64,000 nt of DNA from Zoroaster sp. YZ-2022 (GCA_029582265.1 CM055823.1:8230020-8294019); one strand, 5' to 3'. Positions 44,840-55,183 are shown, numbered from the stretch's first letter. Translations and numbers: made by a program. The notes: a model not told the origin generated them from the sequence alone.

Positions 44840-45130
44840 ACTTAAATATAGCTATAATATTCCGACTGCCCAATACAAATTTTTCTATTTTTTTTGTTCA
44901 TTTTTTTGTTCATTTTTTTAAAATAGAACATAGCGTTGGACAAACAGGCGCAGGGAGACCTGCATTATCAACCGCTAAGAAAAAAGAAAGTTTATCTGTT
45001 TTCTAATCCTTTTTTTTTAAATCATTTATTTCTGTTTTCGTAATACAAAATGGGTTTATCTAAAAACAAAAACAAAATTTATGTAGGATTTGAGGCTTTG
45101 CATGGTGGAGATGTTATCGAGCTGTGGTTT
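44840..45130 (+). repeat. Copy of 41562-41885 including a linker exon
   Basis: Shared in order: ATTCCGACTGCCCAATACAA, AACATAGCGTTGGACAAACA, GTTTATCTGTTTTCTAATCC and GATTTGAGGCTTTGCATGGT. The TTC tract ends exactly at the left edge. Confidence 0.9.
44927..44974 (+). pseudogene. Dead copy of linker exon 41657-41734
   Basis: The acceptor is kept (TTTAAAATAG) and the first 36 or so bases match, but 30 internal bases are missing and the donor GGTAAGA has become GCTAAGA. It should not splice normally. Confidence 0.75.
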
Positions 45131-45768
45131 TAGGACCTACAGATCCATGTCATTTGTTTGGAACACACATCACGTGTCATCTACTAGTTTGGCCATTGCA
45201 TCTTCACTCTAAAAGATAGTAAGATAGTACATCGAAGAGCATTCCTATAGCAAAACGTGTGTAAGATAGTAAATACTATCTTACACACAAAACATGCATA
45301 TAAGCACACTTGAATGCTTACATACAAAACATTCATAGGGACACTCAATCGTAGTTTAGTTCTGGTTCTCATATAAAGGGGCAATCGGAGTGCTAGTTTT
45401 AGATTAACTCAGTGACTTAAAATAATACCCCACATGATAAGGTCATATTAACATTGCTACTGAGTCTCTCTGTTAAACTACATGTAGGACACCAATTCCA
45501 TGCCCTGTTGTGTCTGCTCTGATCGTGACAATACTGTCCCTTAAAAACAAATATCGAGTGCCTTTATTTTGTTAATTTTGTGAAGTTTGATAATCATAGT
45601 GTGGTGATGTAGCCAGCTGTGATTTTATATGCATGCACTATAGCATGGAGTTGCATCAATCGCTACTTAGACGTGTGTGAATATAGTGAAAATGCATTCA
45701 GATTTTAAGAATTCATTCTAATGAGAAGTTAGGAAAGTTGAATAATGTCTATTTGACTTCTATGTCAG
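45131..45768. other. Intron with a dispersed repeat
   Basis: At 45370-45560 the words CCATGCCCTGTTxxxxxTCTG and GATCGTGACxAT match 55690-55960 in order, a dispersed or segmental copy. No exon is seen. Confidence 0.5.
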
Positions 45769-46029
45769 GTAACATTCCAGAGGTTCTAAATGATAAACTT
45801 ATCGTAAGGATATCAAAGGACATTCGCAACTCCTGGAAGTTACTAGCTGTCGAATTGGATTTCGAAGAACCAGACATTCAAACATTCGCAGCAGATGCCC
45901 CACTTAATCAAGTAGAACAGACACGAACAATGCTCAGTGAATGGGTCAGAAGAAATGCTGAGAGAGGTGATCGTGTTGCTGTGTTGATATCAGCTTTGAA
46001 AACCATTGGTCTAAATGATGTGGCATTGA
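45769..46029 (+). CDS. NLR gene: death domain exon 2
   Basis: A 261-bp, 87-codon phase 1-1 exon, exactly the size and borders of the exon at 24237. Translation: LIVRISKDIRNSWKLLAVEL with the helix-2 tryptophan, IQTFAADAPLNQVEQ, MLSEWVRRNAERGDRVAVLI, LKTIGLNDVA. Changes relative to copy 1 cluster in the first half (ISPVIGKD to ISKDIRNS, GVEDSK to DFEEPD); the last third is almost unchanged. No stops; donor GTGAGT intact. It lies 2.7 kb before the intact NACHT exon, so a short DD-NACHT-LRR transcript starting near here is possible as well as the long form. Confidence 0.88.
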
Positions 46030-46168
46030 GTGAGTATGGTTATATTTTCTTGTTTTTAAAATCTTTTGAATTGTCAGTTTGGCAATATTTATTTCCGATA
46101 AATCGGTAATCCTTAAAAAGGTTTTTCCAGTGACTGTTCTGACCAGCTCCACTTTTTTGATCAATGTA

Positions 46169-46378
46169 CACTGAGCAAAAATATAAACGCCCCATGTTTC
46201 AACCTGACCCCCACCGTGTCCACATGCATGTCCATGATTGCCAGACGCCACTATCGTGTTCTAACGGACAGTAATCTGTAGCATATTGAACAACAAAATG
46301 AATTTTGTATGATTTTGCAACCTCTAAGGCTAATAAAAGTTTCAAAGTGCCACATGGGGCGTTTATAATTTTGTTCAG
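46169..46378. mobile_element. ~210-bp Tc1/mariner MITE
   Basis: CACTGAGCAAAAATATAAAC + GCCCCATG at the left is matched inverted by CATGGGGCGTTTATAATTTT + GTTCAGTA at the right, with TA on both sides. It lies 140 bp after the death-domain donor and is absent from the copy at 24498. Confidence 0.9.
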
Positions 46379-47094
46379 TATATGTATCTGAAATATTCAG
46401 TTTTATTTGAAGATGCAATAACGTTTTAAATTTTTGAATACTGACAAGCCCAACCATATTGTGAGTATGAAGCATGTGTCGAATTTTGATTTGAACAAAC
46501 TTTAAATTGGGGATCAAGTTAGTTTGGAACAAATTCTTTAGGAATGAATAAGGCTTTGGACAACTTGGTTTGCAACCGAGCTTAATTTGAAGTCTTGGCT
46601 TTTTTTTGGTTTACTCTCGAACATAATTCAATGATAACTGGATCCGATCCCAGTGAATTGATGTGAGATTAATTATTTAATTAAAAATTCTTACCAAATC
46701 CACTTACTTATACTCTGTACCTGATGATAATCATGTAGCAAAAAACAATGTGTGTAATTAGGCAGAAACTGGAGTGATTACAAATTGTAGGTCCTTTTTG
46801 GTGGCAAATTTCTGTTTCAGTTTTACTAAGCCGTTCACACGCTTAAATAATATATATGCAATTTGCAGTATTGTTTATTTTCCTTTGTCTAACACTGTGT
46901 TCTGTCTCTTTCAAGAGTCATACTGTTCAAAATATCTTTAACTATCCTCACTACCGGTTATTTTCAGAACCACACTAAGAAGAGATTATTACACATGGTG
47001 TTACCCATAAACCTAATCTTCTAATATCCAATCCATCATGCAAAGCTTCAAATCAAATTTAACTTGTGGATGTATATCTATTTTGTTTTTACAG
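46379..47094. other. Intron matching 29918-29960, 31320-31490 and 33120-33351
   Basis: The order of matches is the same as in the first block: GGCTTTGGACAAC, CTTATACTCTGTAxCTGATG, TGATTACAAATTGTxGGTC, AGAGATTATTACACATGGTG, AACTTGTGGATGTATAT. In the first block these pieces are spread apart by inserted elements. This is the ancestral-looking compact version. Confidence 0.75.
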
Positions 47095-47226
47095 AAGTAA
47101 TGTCTCTCACAGGTGATCAGCCAAGCCATTCTCAGGAAATCGGTCCAGTGTTGAGAGATCCTTCGCAGAAAATGGGTCCAGAGTTGAGAGATGAGAGATC
47201 ATTAAAAGCACACTACCACATGACAG
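47095..47226 (+). CDS. NLR gene: short exon, truncated NACHT-exon start
   Basis: A 132-bp, 44-codon segment after TTTTGTTTTTACAG, open in phase 1: VMSLTGDQPSHSQEIGPVLR, then ending RSLKAHYHMT plus one base, donor GTAATA. The same layout (acceptor, polar stretch, then ALKEHYTTTG) begins the intact exon at 48710 and the dead one at 33352. Here sequence identity stops at GGTAAT, where the (AAT)n tail of an inverted SINE begins. I infer that SINE insertion cut the NACHT exon and left a usable donor, turning its beginning into a small linker exon. It may instead be simply a dead remnant. Confidence 0.5.
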
Positions 47227-47583
47227 GTAATAATAATAATAATAATAATGTGTGGACTTATATAGCGCACGTATCCACCAACTGAGTGGTGCTCAAGGCG
47301 CATATTATTACCCCTGCTCATAAGGCTCATAAATCATTCCTGAAACCATCTCAGCTCCCTGGGGAGTATACAGCTCAATTGCTGCCATTACAGCGCATAT
47401 AGGGCTAATCAACCAACTCTGCCCTCACAGGTATCCATTTAACCCCTGGGTGGAGAGAAGCAATTATGGTTAAGTGTCTTGCTCAAGGACACAAGTGTCA
47501 CGGCCGGGATTCGAACCAACATTCTGCTGCTAACACCAGAACTTGAGTCCGGTAAGCTAGACCGCTTGGCCACGACACTCCAC
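47227..47583 (-). mobile_element. tRNA-headed SINE abutting a splice donor
   Basis: On the minus strand: GGAGTGTCGTGGCCAAGCGG, TTCTGGTGTTAGCAGCAGAA, GTTGGTTCGAATCCCGGCCG, TGTGTCCTTGAGCAAGACAC and so on to a (TTA)n tail. It is highly similar to the copies at 54850 and 61280. The tail end lies within a few bases of the exon border at 47226. Confidence 0.92.
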
Positions 47584-48709
47584 AATAGTAGCTATATGCT
47601 TTGGGTGGATGTTTCCATCTGACGTGCTTTAATGTTTAAAAAATTACTTGAAATGTGTTACAAAATTTGAAAGTGATCACAGCCGTGATACTTTTTCTAC
47701 ATTAGAATGAATGCAGAGAAATCCAAATGCATTTGCACTATTTTCTCGTTCATGACTTAATGAAATGTGTTGAAACTATATGATGCATTTACAGTCATTT
47801 TACCAATGGTGTACAATCTCTTTATGTGTTCCATTCCATATATGAACCCTGTTACTTTAATTGGTGTAAAATACACCGTTTCCCAAATCTCAATGTAAAT
47901 TATTTAAAAATCAGTGAATACCGTTGAGAATGGTATTCTGAAAAAGCAATCAGTTTCCCATTATTTATACTCGATGTAAAAATTACAGTATCAAACATTT
48001 CTTGAAATCTTTCTGCCTGAGGTACTTTTGTTTTTAACAACAGTCAAATTTTATTCTCAAATTATAAACATCTGAATTTTGTTGACAAACTATCAAAATT
48101 CAATGCAAGAATTAAAAGAAAATTCGCTGTAAACACAAGTGTAATTTTAATGGATATGTTTTTGCATTTATTCTTCAATTGCTAAAACTCGTCGTGGTAT
48201 TTACCAAAACATGTTTGTGCATGTATGAATTTAGACACAAAGACACGTTTACAATTTAGACACAAAAACATGTTTAAAAAACATGTTTTATAGGAGGATA
48301 ACACTTTTGAACACCACAAAAGGTGTAAACTTTTCTTTTACAGTATTTGTGTTTGCAGATTGTAATTTCTGAATGTATTTTCACTGTTTTCTCATTAATA
48401 ACACACAGCAATGAGCTGAAACTTTCACATGACAATTGTTTTGTATATTATATCTTAATTGATATGGAGTGATACATAGCAGAATGAGTCTACTAATGGT
48501 ATACTTCTAATCATTTAATCATTAAAAATGATAATGCTGTAATAATCCTGAAACGAAAGTGATTTCCAATTGTCAGACCTTTTTGGTGGCAAATGTAAAA
48601 CAAATCATTTACTCAACCGTCACGCATAGTGTATGTCATTATCAAATGTTGCTATATTGTTTGTGTTCCTTTTTCTATTTTATTGATGTTTAATTATTTT
48701 GTTTTACAG
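47584..48709. other. Intron
   Basis: Contains the third copy of the 40050/43640-type intron sequence (about 48000-48310). No other exon is seen. Confidence 0.55.
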
Positions 48710-51639
48710 AAACATGGCCCCTCACAGATCCTTCACAAGTTGCCGCTGACAAATGTAATGCAGCATTGAAAGAGCACTACACAACGACAGGTAGCTACAT
48801 GTATGTGAATATAAATCCTTCTGTGGATGATGATGAAAGGGAAATCAAAATCATTTATGTAAAATTGCAGTTGGAAAAAAGCGGAAGAGGTACAGCGGAA
48901 GTTACAAGTCCATATGGAGATAGAACACAAAAAGAGCCAGAGACATTGAATTCTATTGAATATGAAAAGATATTTTTCATTGAGGGTGGTCTCATGAAGC
49001 GACTTATTTTCTGTGGCAAAGGGGGTGTAGGGAAGTCAACGTTCTTTGTTAAAATTGCCTATGACTGGGCTGTTGGTTCCAGTGATGTACTCAACAAGTA
49101 CAAACTTGTATTTGTTTTGAAAATGTGTGCATTAGACCAAAGCTCAAACCTTATTGAGGCAATTTTTGACCAACTGCTCGCCCAAGACGTAGACATTTCA
49201 AAAGAAGCTTTGGATTCATTTATCCTCCAAAAACCTAATGATGTTTTGATTCTTTTGGATGGTTTTGACGAGTTAAAAACAACTCTCACTGAAAATGAAT
49301 TTGGGTCAATCCTAAGAGCTCTGAATAGACAAATATACCGTGCATGTTGCATAGGTGTAACAACCCGTCGCTCCCATCTTGAGCGATTAATGGACAAATC
49401 ATTGGTTCAAAATCCTTGCATACACCTGAAGGTTCTTGGTTTTACAAAAGATGATGTGGAAGAATATGTCGGAAAGTTTTTCTGGGGAAACAGTGAGGCA
49501 CTTATTAAGGCAATTAAAAGTTCAGATGTTCTTTCTGACTTGGCAAAGAATCCAATGATTCTTCAACTTATCTGTTTAATTTGGAGACAAGATGCAGCGC
49601 TTCCATTAACCATGTCACGCTTATACAGTAGGGCAGTGAGTTACATATTCAAAAGGAAAGGCCATGAGTCTGACGAAAAAATTTCAGAAGTTTTGATCAA
49701 AATTGGAGAACTAGCGCTGAATGGACTCCTTGACCCACAACTAACACTTGCATTTCCAGAGTCTGCATTTGAGAAGAATACACTTGCCCTTGCATTAAAG
49801 GTAGGCATCCTAAACAGTCAGAGGGTTTTAAAGAATCGCAAATCATATAACAGCATACAATTCCAGAATAAAACAATGCAGGAATTGTGTGCTGCAAAAT
49901 ACTGGCAGAGCTTACCTCCAAAACAATTTGATAATATTTTGGATCACGTCTGTGATGGAACACACATCAGTGATTTTAAGTATATTCTCCACTTTTGTTG
50001 TGGTGACAATGAAGTGTGCATGAACAGAATCTTAATTTCACTCCTAAACCGTAATTTAAACAAGTTGGCATTAAATTGTTATTTTGAGAGTCAATCAAAA
50101 GAGATACCTTCAGAGACGTATATCAAGTCACTGGTTACAAATTTCATAAACATTATGGGTTCTTTACTTATCGATGGTTCCAAGGTTGATTTCCACTCAC
50201 TCATGTTCTTTCTGTCAAATGTTTGCAAGTCAGAGTTCGGAAGGAATTATCTTGAAAAAATTGAAGATATTACATTGCGTGGTATACACAATGTGGTAAC
50301 GGTGTCAGTGGATTTATTTGCTCTAGTGCTGAGTAACATGACAAACGTCCAAACGTTTATCTTGGATAACTGTTCACTGTCTGGCAGTGATTTGACGACA
50401 ATTCTGTTGTCCTTGAAAGACAACACATGCTTGAATGAATTAAGTCTTAATGGTAATACAATGTTAGGAGGCACAGCTTCACAGTGGGCTCCTCATATTC
50501 AACACTTGAAAACCCTAAGAACTTTATCTGTATGTAATTGCAACATACAACCTGAAGATGTGGAACACATCATGAAGAATGTCGGTAAAAGCAATATTGA
50601 ATGTGAGGTAAGATTCGTGGGTAACGAAGCACTGGGTGGCAAGGCTGAAATATGGTTTCGTTATTTGTGTCTCGTGATACACAACAAGAAGCTGGACCTG
50701 GGATATTGCTCATTGATATGCAATGATATTGAACATATTGCTAATGCATTGAGTGAAATGCCCAACGTGACCATCTTGTTCCTAAGAAGTAACCCATCCT
50801 TAGGAGGGTCTGCCAATGTGTGGTCTCGTTATTTGTGTCTCATGATACACATCAAGAAGCTGGACCTGGGTTGGTGCTCATTGGTATGCAATGATATTGA
50901 ACATATTGCTAATGCATTGAGTGAAATGACCGACCTGACTGACTTGTCCCTAGAGGGAAACTCATCCTTAGGAGGGTCTGCCAATGTGTGGTCTCATTAT
51001 ATGTGTTTCATGAGACACATCAAGAAGCTTGACTTGGGTTGGTGCTCATTGGTATGCAATGATATTGAACATATTGCTAATGCATTGAGTGAAATGACCA
51101 ACCTGACTGACTTGTCCCTAGAGGGAAACTCATCCTTAGGAGGGTCTGCCAGTGTGTGGTCTCGTTATTTGTGTCTCATGATACACATCAAGAAGCTGGA
51201 CCTGGGTTATTGCTCATTGGTATGCAATGATGTTAAACATATTGCTAATGCACCGAGTGAAATGCCCAACCTCACCGACTTGTCCTTACAGGGAAACTCA
51301 TCCTTAGAATGGCCTGCCAGTGTGTGGTGCCGTTATTTGTGTCGCATGAAGCACCTGCAGGTGCTGGACCTGGGTAATTACTCCTTGGATAGTAATGATG
51401 TGATCAGTGTTGTTGAGTCCTTGAGTGAAATGACCAGTCTGACTCTTGTAAACCTGTCATATAACACCTTATGGCTTATCCAATCTGAACAAAGTTCGCG
51501 TCCATCTAGTGATGCACAACATCGTCTGCTTTATCTCGATGAATCCCTCACCAATGCAGACAGAACAACGATCTCTGAATTGTTGGCCAACTTGACTAAT
51601 CCATTTTCTGTCGAATATGTTGATAACTTGTTCGTTTGA
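48710..51639 (+). CDS. NLR gene: terminal NACHT-LRR exon
   Basis: A single 2,930-bp exon (acceptor TTTTGTTTTACAG, phase 1) open for 976 codons to TGA at 51637-51639. Counting from M at 48766: a leader domain (VDDDEREIKIIYVKLQLEKS), NACHT with Walker A CGKGGVGKST at about 83-92, Walker B DVLILLDGFDELK at about 159-171, sensor-1-like GVTTRRSHLERL near 200, and winged-helix/HD2 regions to about 480. Leucine-rich repeats run from about 500 to 925. Five 56-residue double LRR units (IKKLDLGWCSLVCNDIEHIA ... GNSSLGGSA) are almost identical. All nucleotide-binding motifs are intact, so the NTPase should work. The LRR would sense a ligand and the NACHT would oligomerise in the cytosol. There is no signal peptide or membrane segment. 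Confidence 0.95.
50686..51525 (+). repeat. Five 168-bp LRR-coding tandem units
   Basis: Unit starts at 50686, 50854, 51022, 51190 and 51358 are exactly 168 bp apart and in frame. Units 2-4 are nearly identical at DNA level (for example TTGGTATGCAATGATxTT, ACATATTGCTAATGCA); units 1 and 5 are more diverged. The spacing and homogeneity suggest unequal crossing-over or conversion inside the coding region. Confidence 0.95.
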
Positions 51640-51960
51640 ATGGGACACGTCATGGCTTTATTCTTAGATCACACAGTATGTTATATCAGACGGTATGTTA
51701 TAGTTCGCCGTCTTTTAAGTCCAGAGATCTCAGTAGAGCATACAGCTGATGACTGTTTGCCTGTTATATAAAGTATTCTCATCACGTGTTGAGGATTGAT
51801 GTAAGCGTGTTAGCAACATGAATCAATTATCTCTTAATCCTGTATTATTGTTCTGATTTCTTGTTTCTAACTTAGTAACATTTTCCTCCACCAATAAGGA
51901 GAAGCTCTATGTATATACAAAACAATGCAGCTGACTTATTTACCTTTCCACACTGCTGCA
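51640..51960 (+). other. Start of the 3' UTR, duplicated downstream
   Basis: The sequence after the stop (GGGACACGTCATGGCTTTAT, CTTTTAAGTCCAGAGATCTC, AGTAGAGCATACAGCTGATG) recurs at 52108-52390. A clear AATAAA is not seen here; the nearest good candidate is at about 55612. Confidence 0.6.
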
Positions 51961-52390
51961 TATTATGTTATAAAGGATGGACTCTTCCACTGGAATCAAT
52001 CCTTTGTTATTGCGACTTGAATAGTAATGATGAGATCATTGTTACTTAGTCCTTGAGTGAAATAACAAACCCATTTTATATCAAATATGATGACTTGTTC
52101 GATTGAATGAGACACATCGTGGCTTTATTCTTAATAGAAGTATGTTATAGTTCACCGTCTTTTAAGTCCAGAGATCTCAGTAGAGCATACAGCTGATGAC
52201 TGTTTGCCTATTATATAAAGTATTCTTATCATGTATTGAGGATTGATGTAAGCGTGTTATCTCTTAATCCTATGTTTTATTGTTCTGATTTCTTATTTCT
52301 AACTTAGTAACATTTTACTCATCCAACTAGAAGCAGAAGCTCTATGTATATACAAAACAATGCAGGTGACTTATTTACCTTTCCACACTG
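51961..52390 (+). pseudogene. Dead partial copy of the gene's 3' end
   Basis: GAATAGTAATGATGAGATCA and AGTCCTTGAGTGAAATAAC match the last LRR unit (TTGGATAGTAATGATGTGAT, GAGTCCTTGAGTGAAATGAC). The reading passes through stops to CCCATTTTATATCAAATATG and TGATGACTTGTTCGATTGA, the equivalent of the true C-terminus and stop. The UTR copy follows. A small tandem duplication, with the coding part decayed. Confidence 0.8.
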
Positions 52391-52403
52391 CCGCACATCA
52401 TAT

Positions 52404-52530
52404 TCTCCTGAGGACGATCAGATCATACTGATCGAAACGTTGAGGTGTAACCTCCAGTTCTTTTCAGAACTAATTACTACTCAATTGAGAGAATTTCACA
52501 TGGTGTCACCACAATTAGTCTTACTCGCAC
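52404..52530 (+). mobile_element. Penelope-type tail with hammerhead-like core
   Basis: CTCCTGAGGACGATCAGATC then ATACTGATCGAAACGTTGAG, and CCAGTTCTTTTCAGAACTAA. The stem CGATCAG/CTGATCG is fully paired and the loop differs from the other copies (ATCATA versus AACACA). Confidence 0.65.
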
Positions 52531-53339
52531 ATCATATTGTTGTGTTGTTACGGAGGATAAATTAATTGATTGCCTTGAGTGAAACACTTATTTATTGCTG
52601 TACTGTACACTGTAATGATAGTACACAATATATGGGAAGCTATGTTATGTAATAAGGACTAACTCTTAGAGCACGCTTCCAATTTATGGTCCAGTATAAA
52701 TATATATATCTAGAGGCAACACAGTACCATATGCTATACATATCATATTATTCTATGGATTTACCGGTTTCTGAATTGGAAAATGTGCATTTGAGTACTT
52801 TGTTCTTATGCTTTTCAATATTGCTACATGTATAGTTACCATGGCATCTGTGTAAACTTCTGTCCAATGAGAAACCTCCACTCCGCATGCAATGTTATTG
52901 ACAATTTGGAATTTGAGGAATAGTTTCAAATTATCAGTTAGCCGAGGTTTGAAATTTTTTTAAGAGAGATCTCAACAAATATATTCATAATTAACCTTTT
53001 CCCATTTTAGATAATTATTATCCATTTTAATACATTGTACAATGACGCCGATATTATCCGTGTTACTTACATGGGTTTTGACCAATACTTCGGTAATTTT
53101 GTCTAATAAAAGGGTGGCTTTGCAAGGTTGATATCAAGACGTAAGATGATGATTTGTTTTACCTCATTTATGTGCAGTACATCTATGGGTTTTGTCTGAA
53201 TTTGAGCAAAGGGGTTCAGAAAGTTGTTTCCAATATTTTACCGTGAACTTAGATAATATGTATGTTGTTCAGTTTTCTTATGACATAACCACTAAAAAAA
53301 TGATGTCAATTATTCATATTTACTGAGAGATCCCCTCTT
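52531..53339. other. Spacer / possible 3' UTR
   Basis: AT-rich. At 53060-53160 it resembles the right part of the 4310-5650 block (TTACTTACAxxxxTTTTGACCAATACTT, AAGGGTGxCTTTGC). No gene. Confidence 0.5.
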
Positions 53340-53800
53340 CAAGGAATGCATGCAGAAAACTATGGAAACCCATTCATGCCAGTCTTGTAACAAACAATAA
53401 TTTATTTTGAATATTATCAGAAATACTTTGGCGAGTATTCGCAATAATTATGTACATTTACAATCACTAAGTTAAGAATAATTATTCGCCCTTTTGGGTA
53501 TGGCGCCCTTAGTGTTTAACGATCGATAGTACACAGTTCCTGATCAGGGCTGAGCTGGTTTCACTTCAAACATTGTGTTATCAAAATGATTTCAGTATCA
53601 AACCATAAAACAACCTTGGTTACCATTGGAAACTCTATAATATAACTATTTGAAAACTATGATTAAATAAAAGCCAAAGAAGTGTGAATTGTGATCAATG
53701 ATGGAACTTAATTGTAACAAACCAACATCAGGAAATTCGCATCAATGAATTTATGAAAAATTCATATAATCAAAACACATGGCTTTTGGCTGTACATGCT
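53340..53800 (+). repeat. Diverged third copy of the SAM A intron, exon absent
   Basis: CATTCATGCCAGTCTxGTAA, TACCATTGGAAACT, AAAGCCAAAGAAGTGTGAAT and ACATGGCTTTTG follow the order in 33990-34290 and 35830-36120. The SAM exon does not follow. An insertion sits at about 53415-53510. Confidence 0.85.
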
Positions 53801-54084
53801 TAAATATTTTCGCTCTTATGTTGAACGTTTTATGTTTCATATTTAGATATATATTTAAATTTAAATGTATAATATATTTTGGGAAAGTTGTACATTAATT
53901 TATAATACAAAATACTACAGAACCTAAATACTGTAAATTATCGCTCACGATATTGAACGTTTGAATATGTTAAAAGAATGCCATACAATCTGTATTGAAG
54001 ATCATATTGTTTTTATATTGAATATGTTATTTATCAATTTACAAATGTTAAAGATGGATCACCTGTGTTTTACCGGCAATTTCC

Positions 54085-54320
54085 AGAAGTTTGTGTGTGT
54101 ATTGGAACGCTGATAATGTGGACACCAGGTTCATGCTGTATTGTTATACAGACGACACATTATAGAAGTTTGTGTGTGTATTGGAACATTGATAATGTGG
54201 ACACCAGTTCATGTAGTATTGTTATACAGACGACACATTATAGAAGTTTGTGTGTGTATTGGAACATTGATAATATGGACACCAGGTTCAAGTAGTATTG
54301 TTATACAGACGACACATACG
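54085..54320. repeat. Three ~79-bp tandem units
   Basis: Units start at 54085, 54164 and 54242 with AGAAGTTTGTGTGTGTATTG. They share GATAATxTGGACACCAG and ATTGTTATACAGACGACACA. The overlapping frames are a by-product of the repeat. Confidence 0.92.
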
Positions 54321-54849
54321 AATTATCAGTGACGTCAATTTGTTACAAGGGTGTGATGGGTGATTCAAAATGTCAAATTCCAGTGACTACCCTTGAACGT
54401 GATTCATTCCTAAATCCTCCCCAACACCTGAAATTGAATTTCAAATATTAGGAGTCGAATCAGTGAATACATTTTTGGGGAAATGTTGAATAATTTGATA
54501 ACAATGGAAGTCCTAAATCATGTTCAAATAAGAGAATCAAAGTTCTCCTGAGAAGTTTGTTCAATATTTGTTTTTTACTTGACCTAAAAGGTTAGTGAGG
54601 GTGATGGTATGGACCATCTCCAACAAAATATTGTTATACCCATCCCCTGGGATTCATGCCCATCCAGTTTTTTATACCTTTGAATTAATGTCACACAATA
54701 ATATGATTATTTCATTATTTTTATTAACTGTTCTGAAATTGTAGAACCACGATGAACAGTTGATTTGTATAATTGATGACGTCATAACCTTATATACGTG
54801 TTGATGTCATTATGTTATTGTCTTTTTGATGCATGAGATTGTACTAATA
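54321..54849. other. Spacer
   Basis: No features seen. Confidence 0.5.
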
Positions 54850-55183
54850 CGTGGCCGAGCGGTCTAGCTTACCGGACTCAAGTTCTGGTGTTAGCAGCAG
54901 AGTGTGTTCAAATCCCGGCCGTGACACTTGTGTCCTTGAGCAAGACACTTGACCATAATTGCTTCTTTCCACCCAGGGGTTAAATGGGTACCTGTGAGGG
55001 CAGAGTTGGTTGATTAGCCCTATATGCGCTGTAATGGCAGCAATTGAGCTGTACACTCCCCAGGGAGCTGAGATGGTTTCAGGAATGATTTATGAGCCTT
55101 ATGAGCAGGGGTAATGATATAATGCGCCTTGAGCACCACTTAGTTGGTGGATACGTGCGCTATATAAGTCCACACATTATTAT
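54850..55183 (+). mobile_element. tRNA-headed SINE, near full length
   Basis: CGTGGCCGAGCGGTCTAGCT (A-box), GTGTTCAAATCCCGGCCGTG (B-box), TGTCCTTGAGCAAGACACTT, GAGCTGAGATGGTTTCAGGA, ending TATAAGTCCACACATTATTA. Confidence 0.92.

Noticed and set aside
44639..44921. Poly-serine, poly-leucine and poly-lysine proteins
   Set aside because: All are translations of the TTC/GAA microsatellite in different frames and strands.
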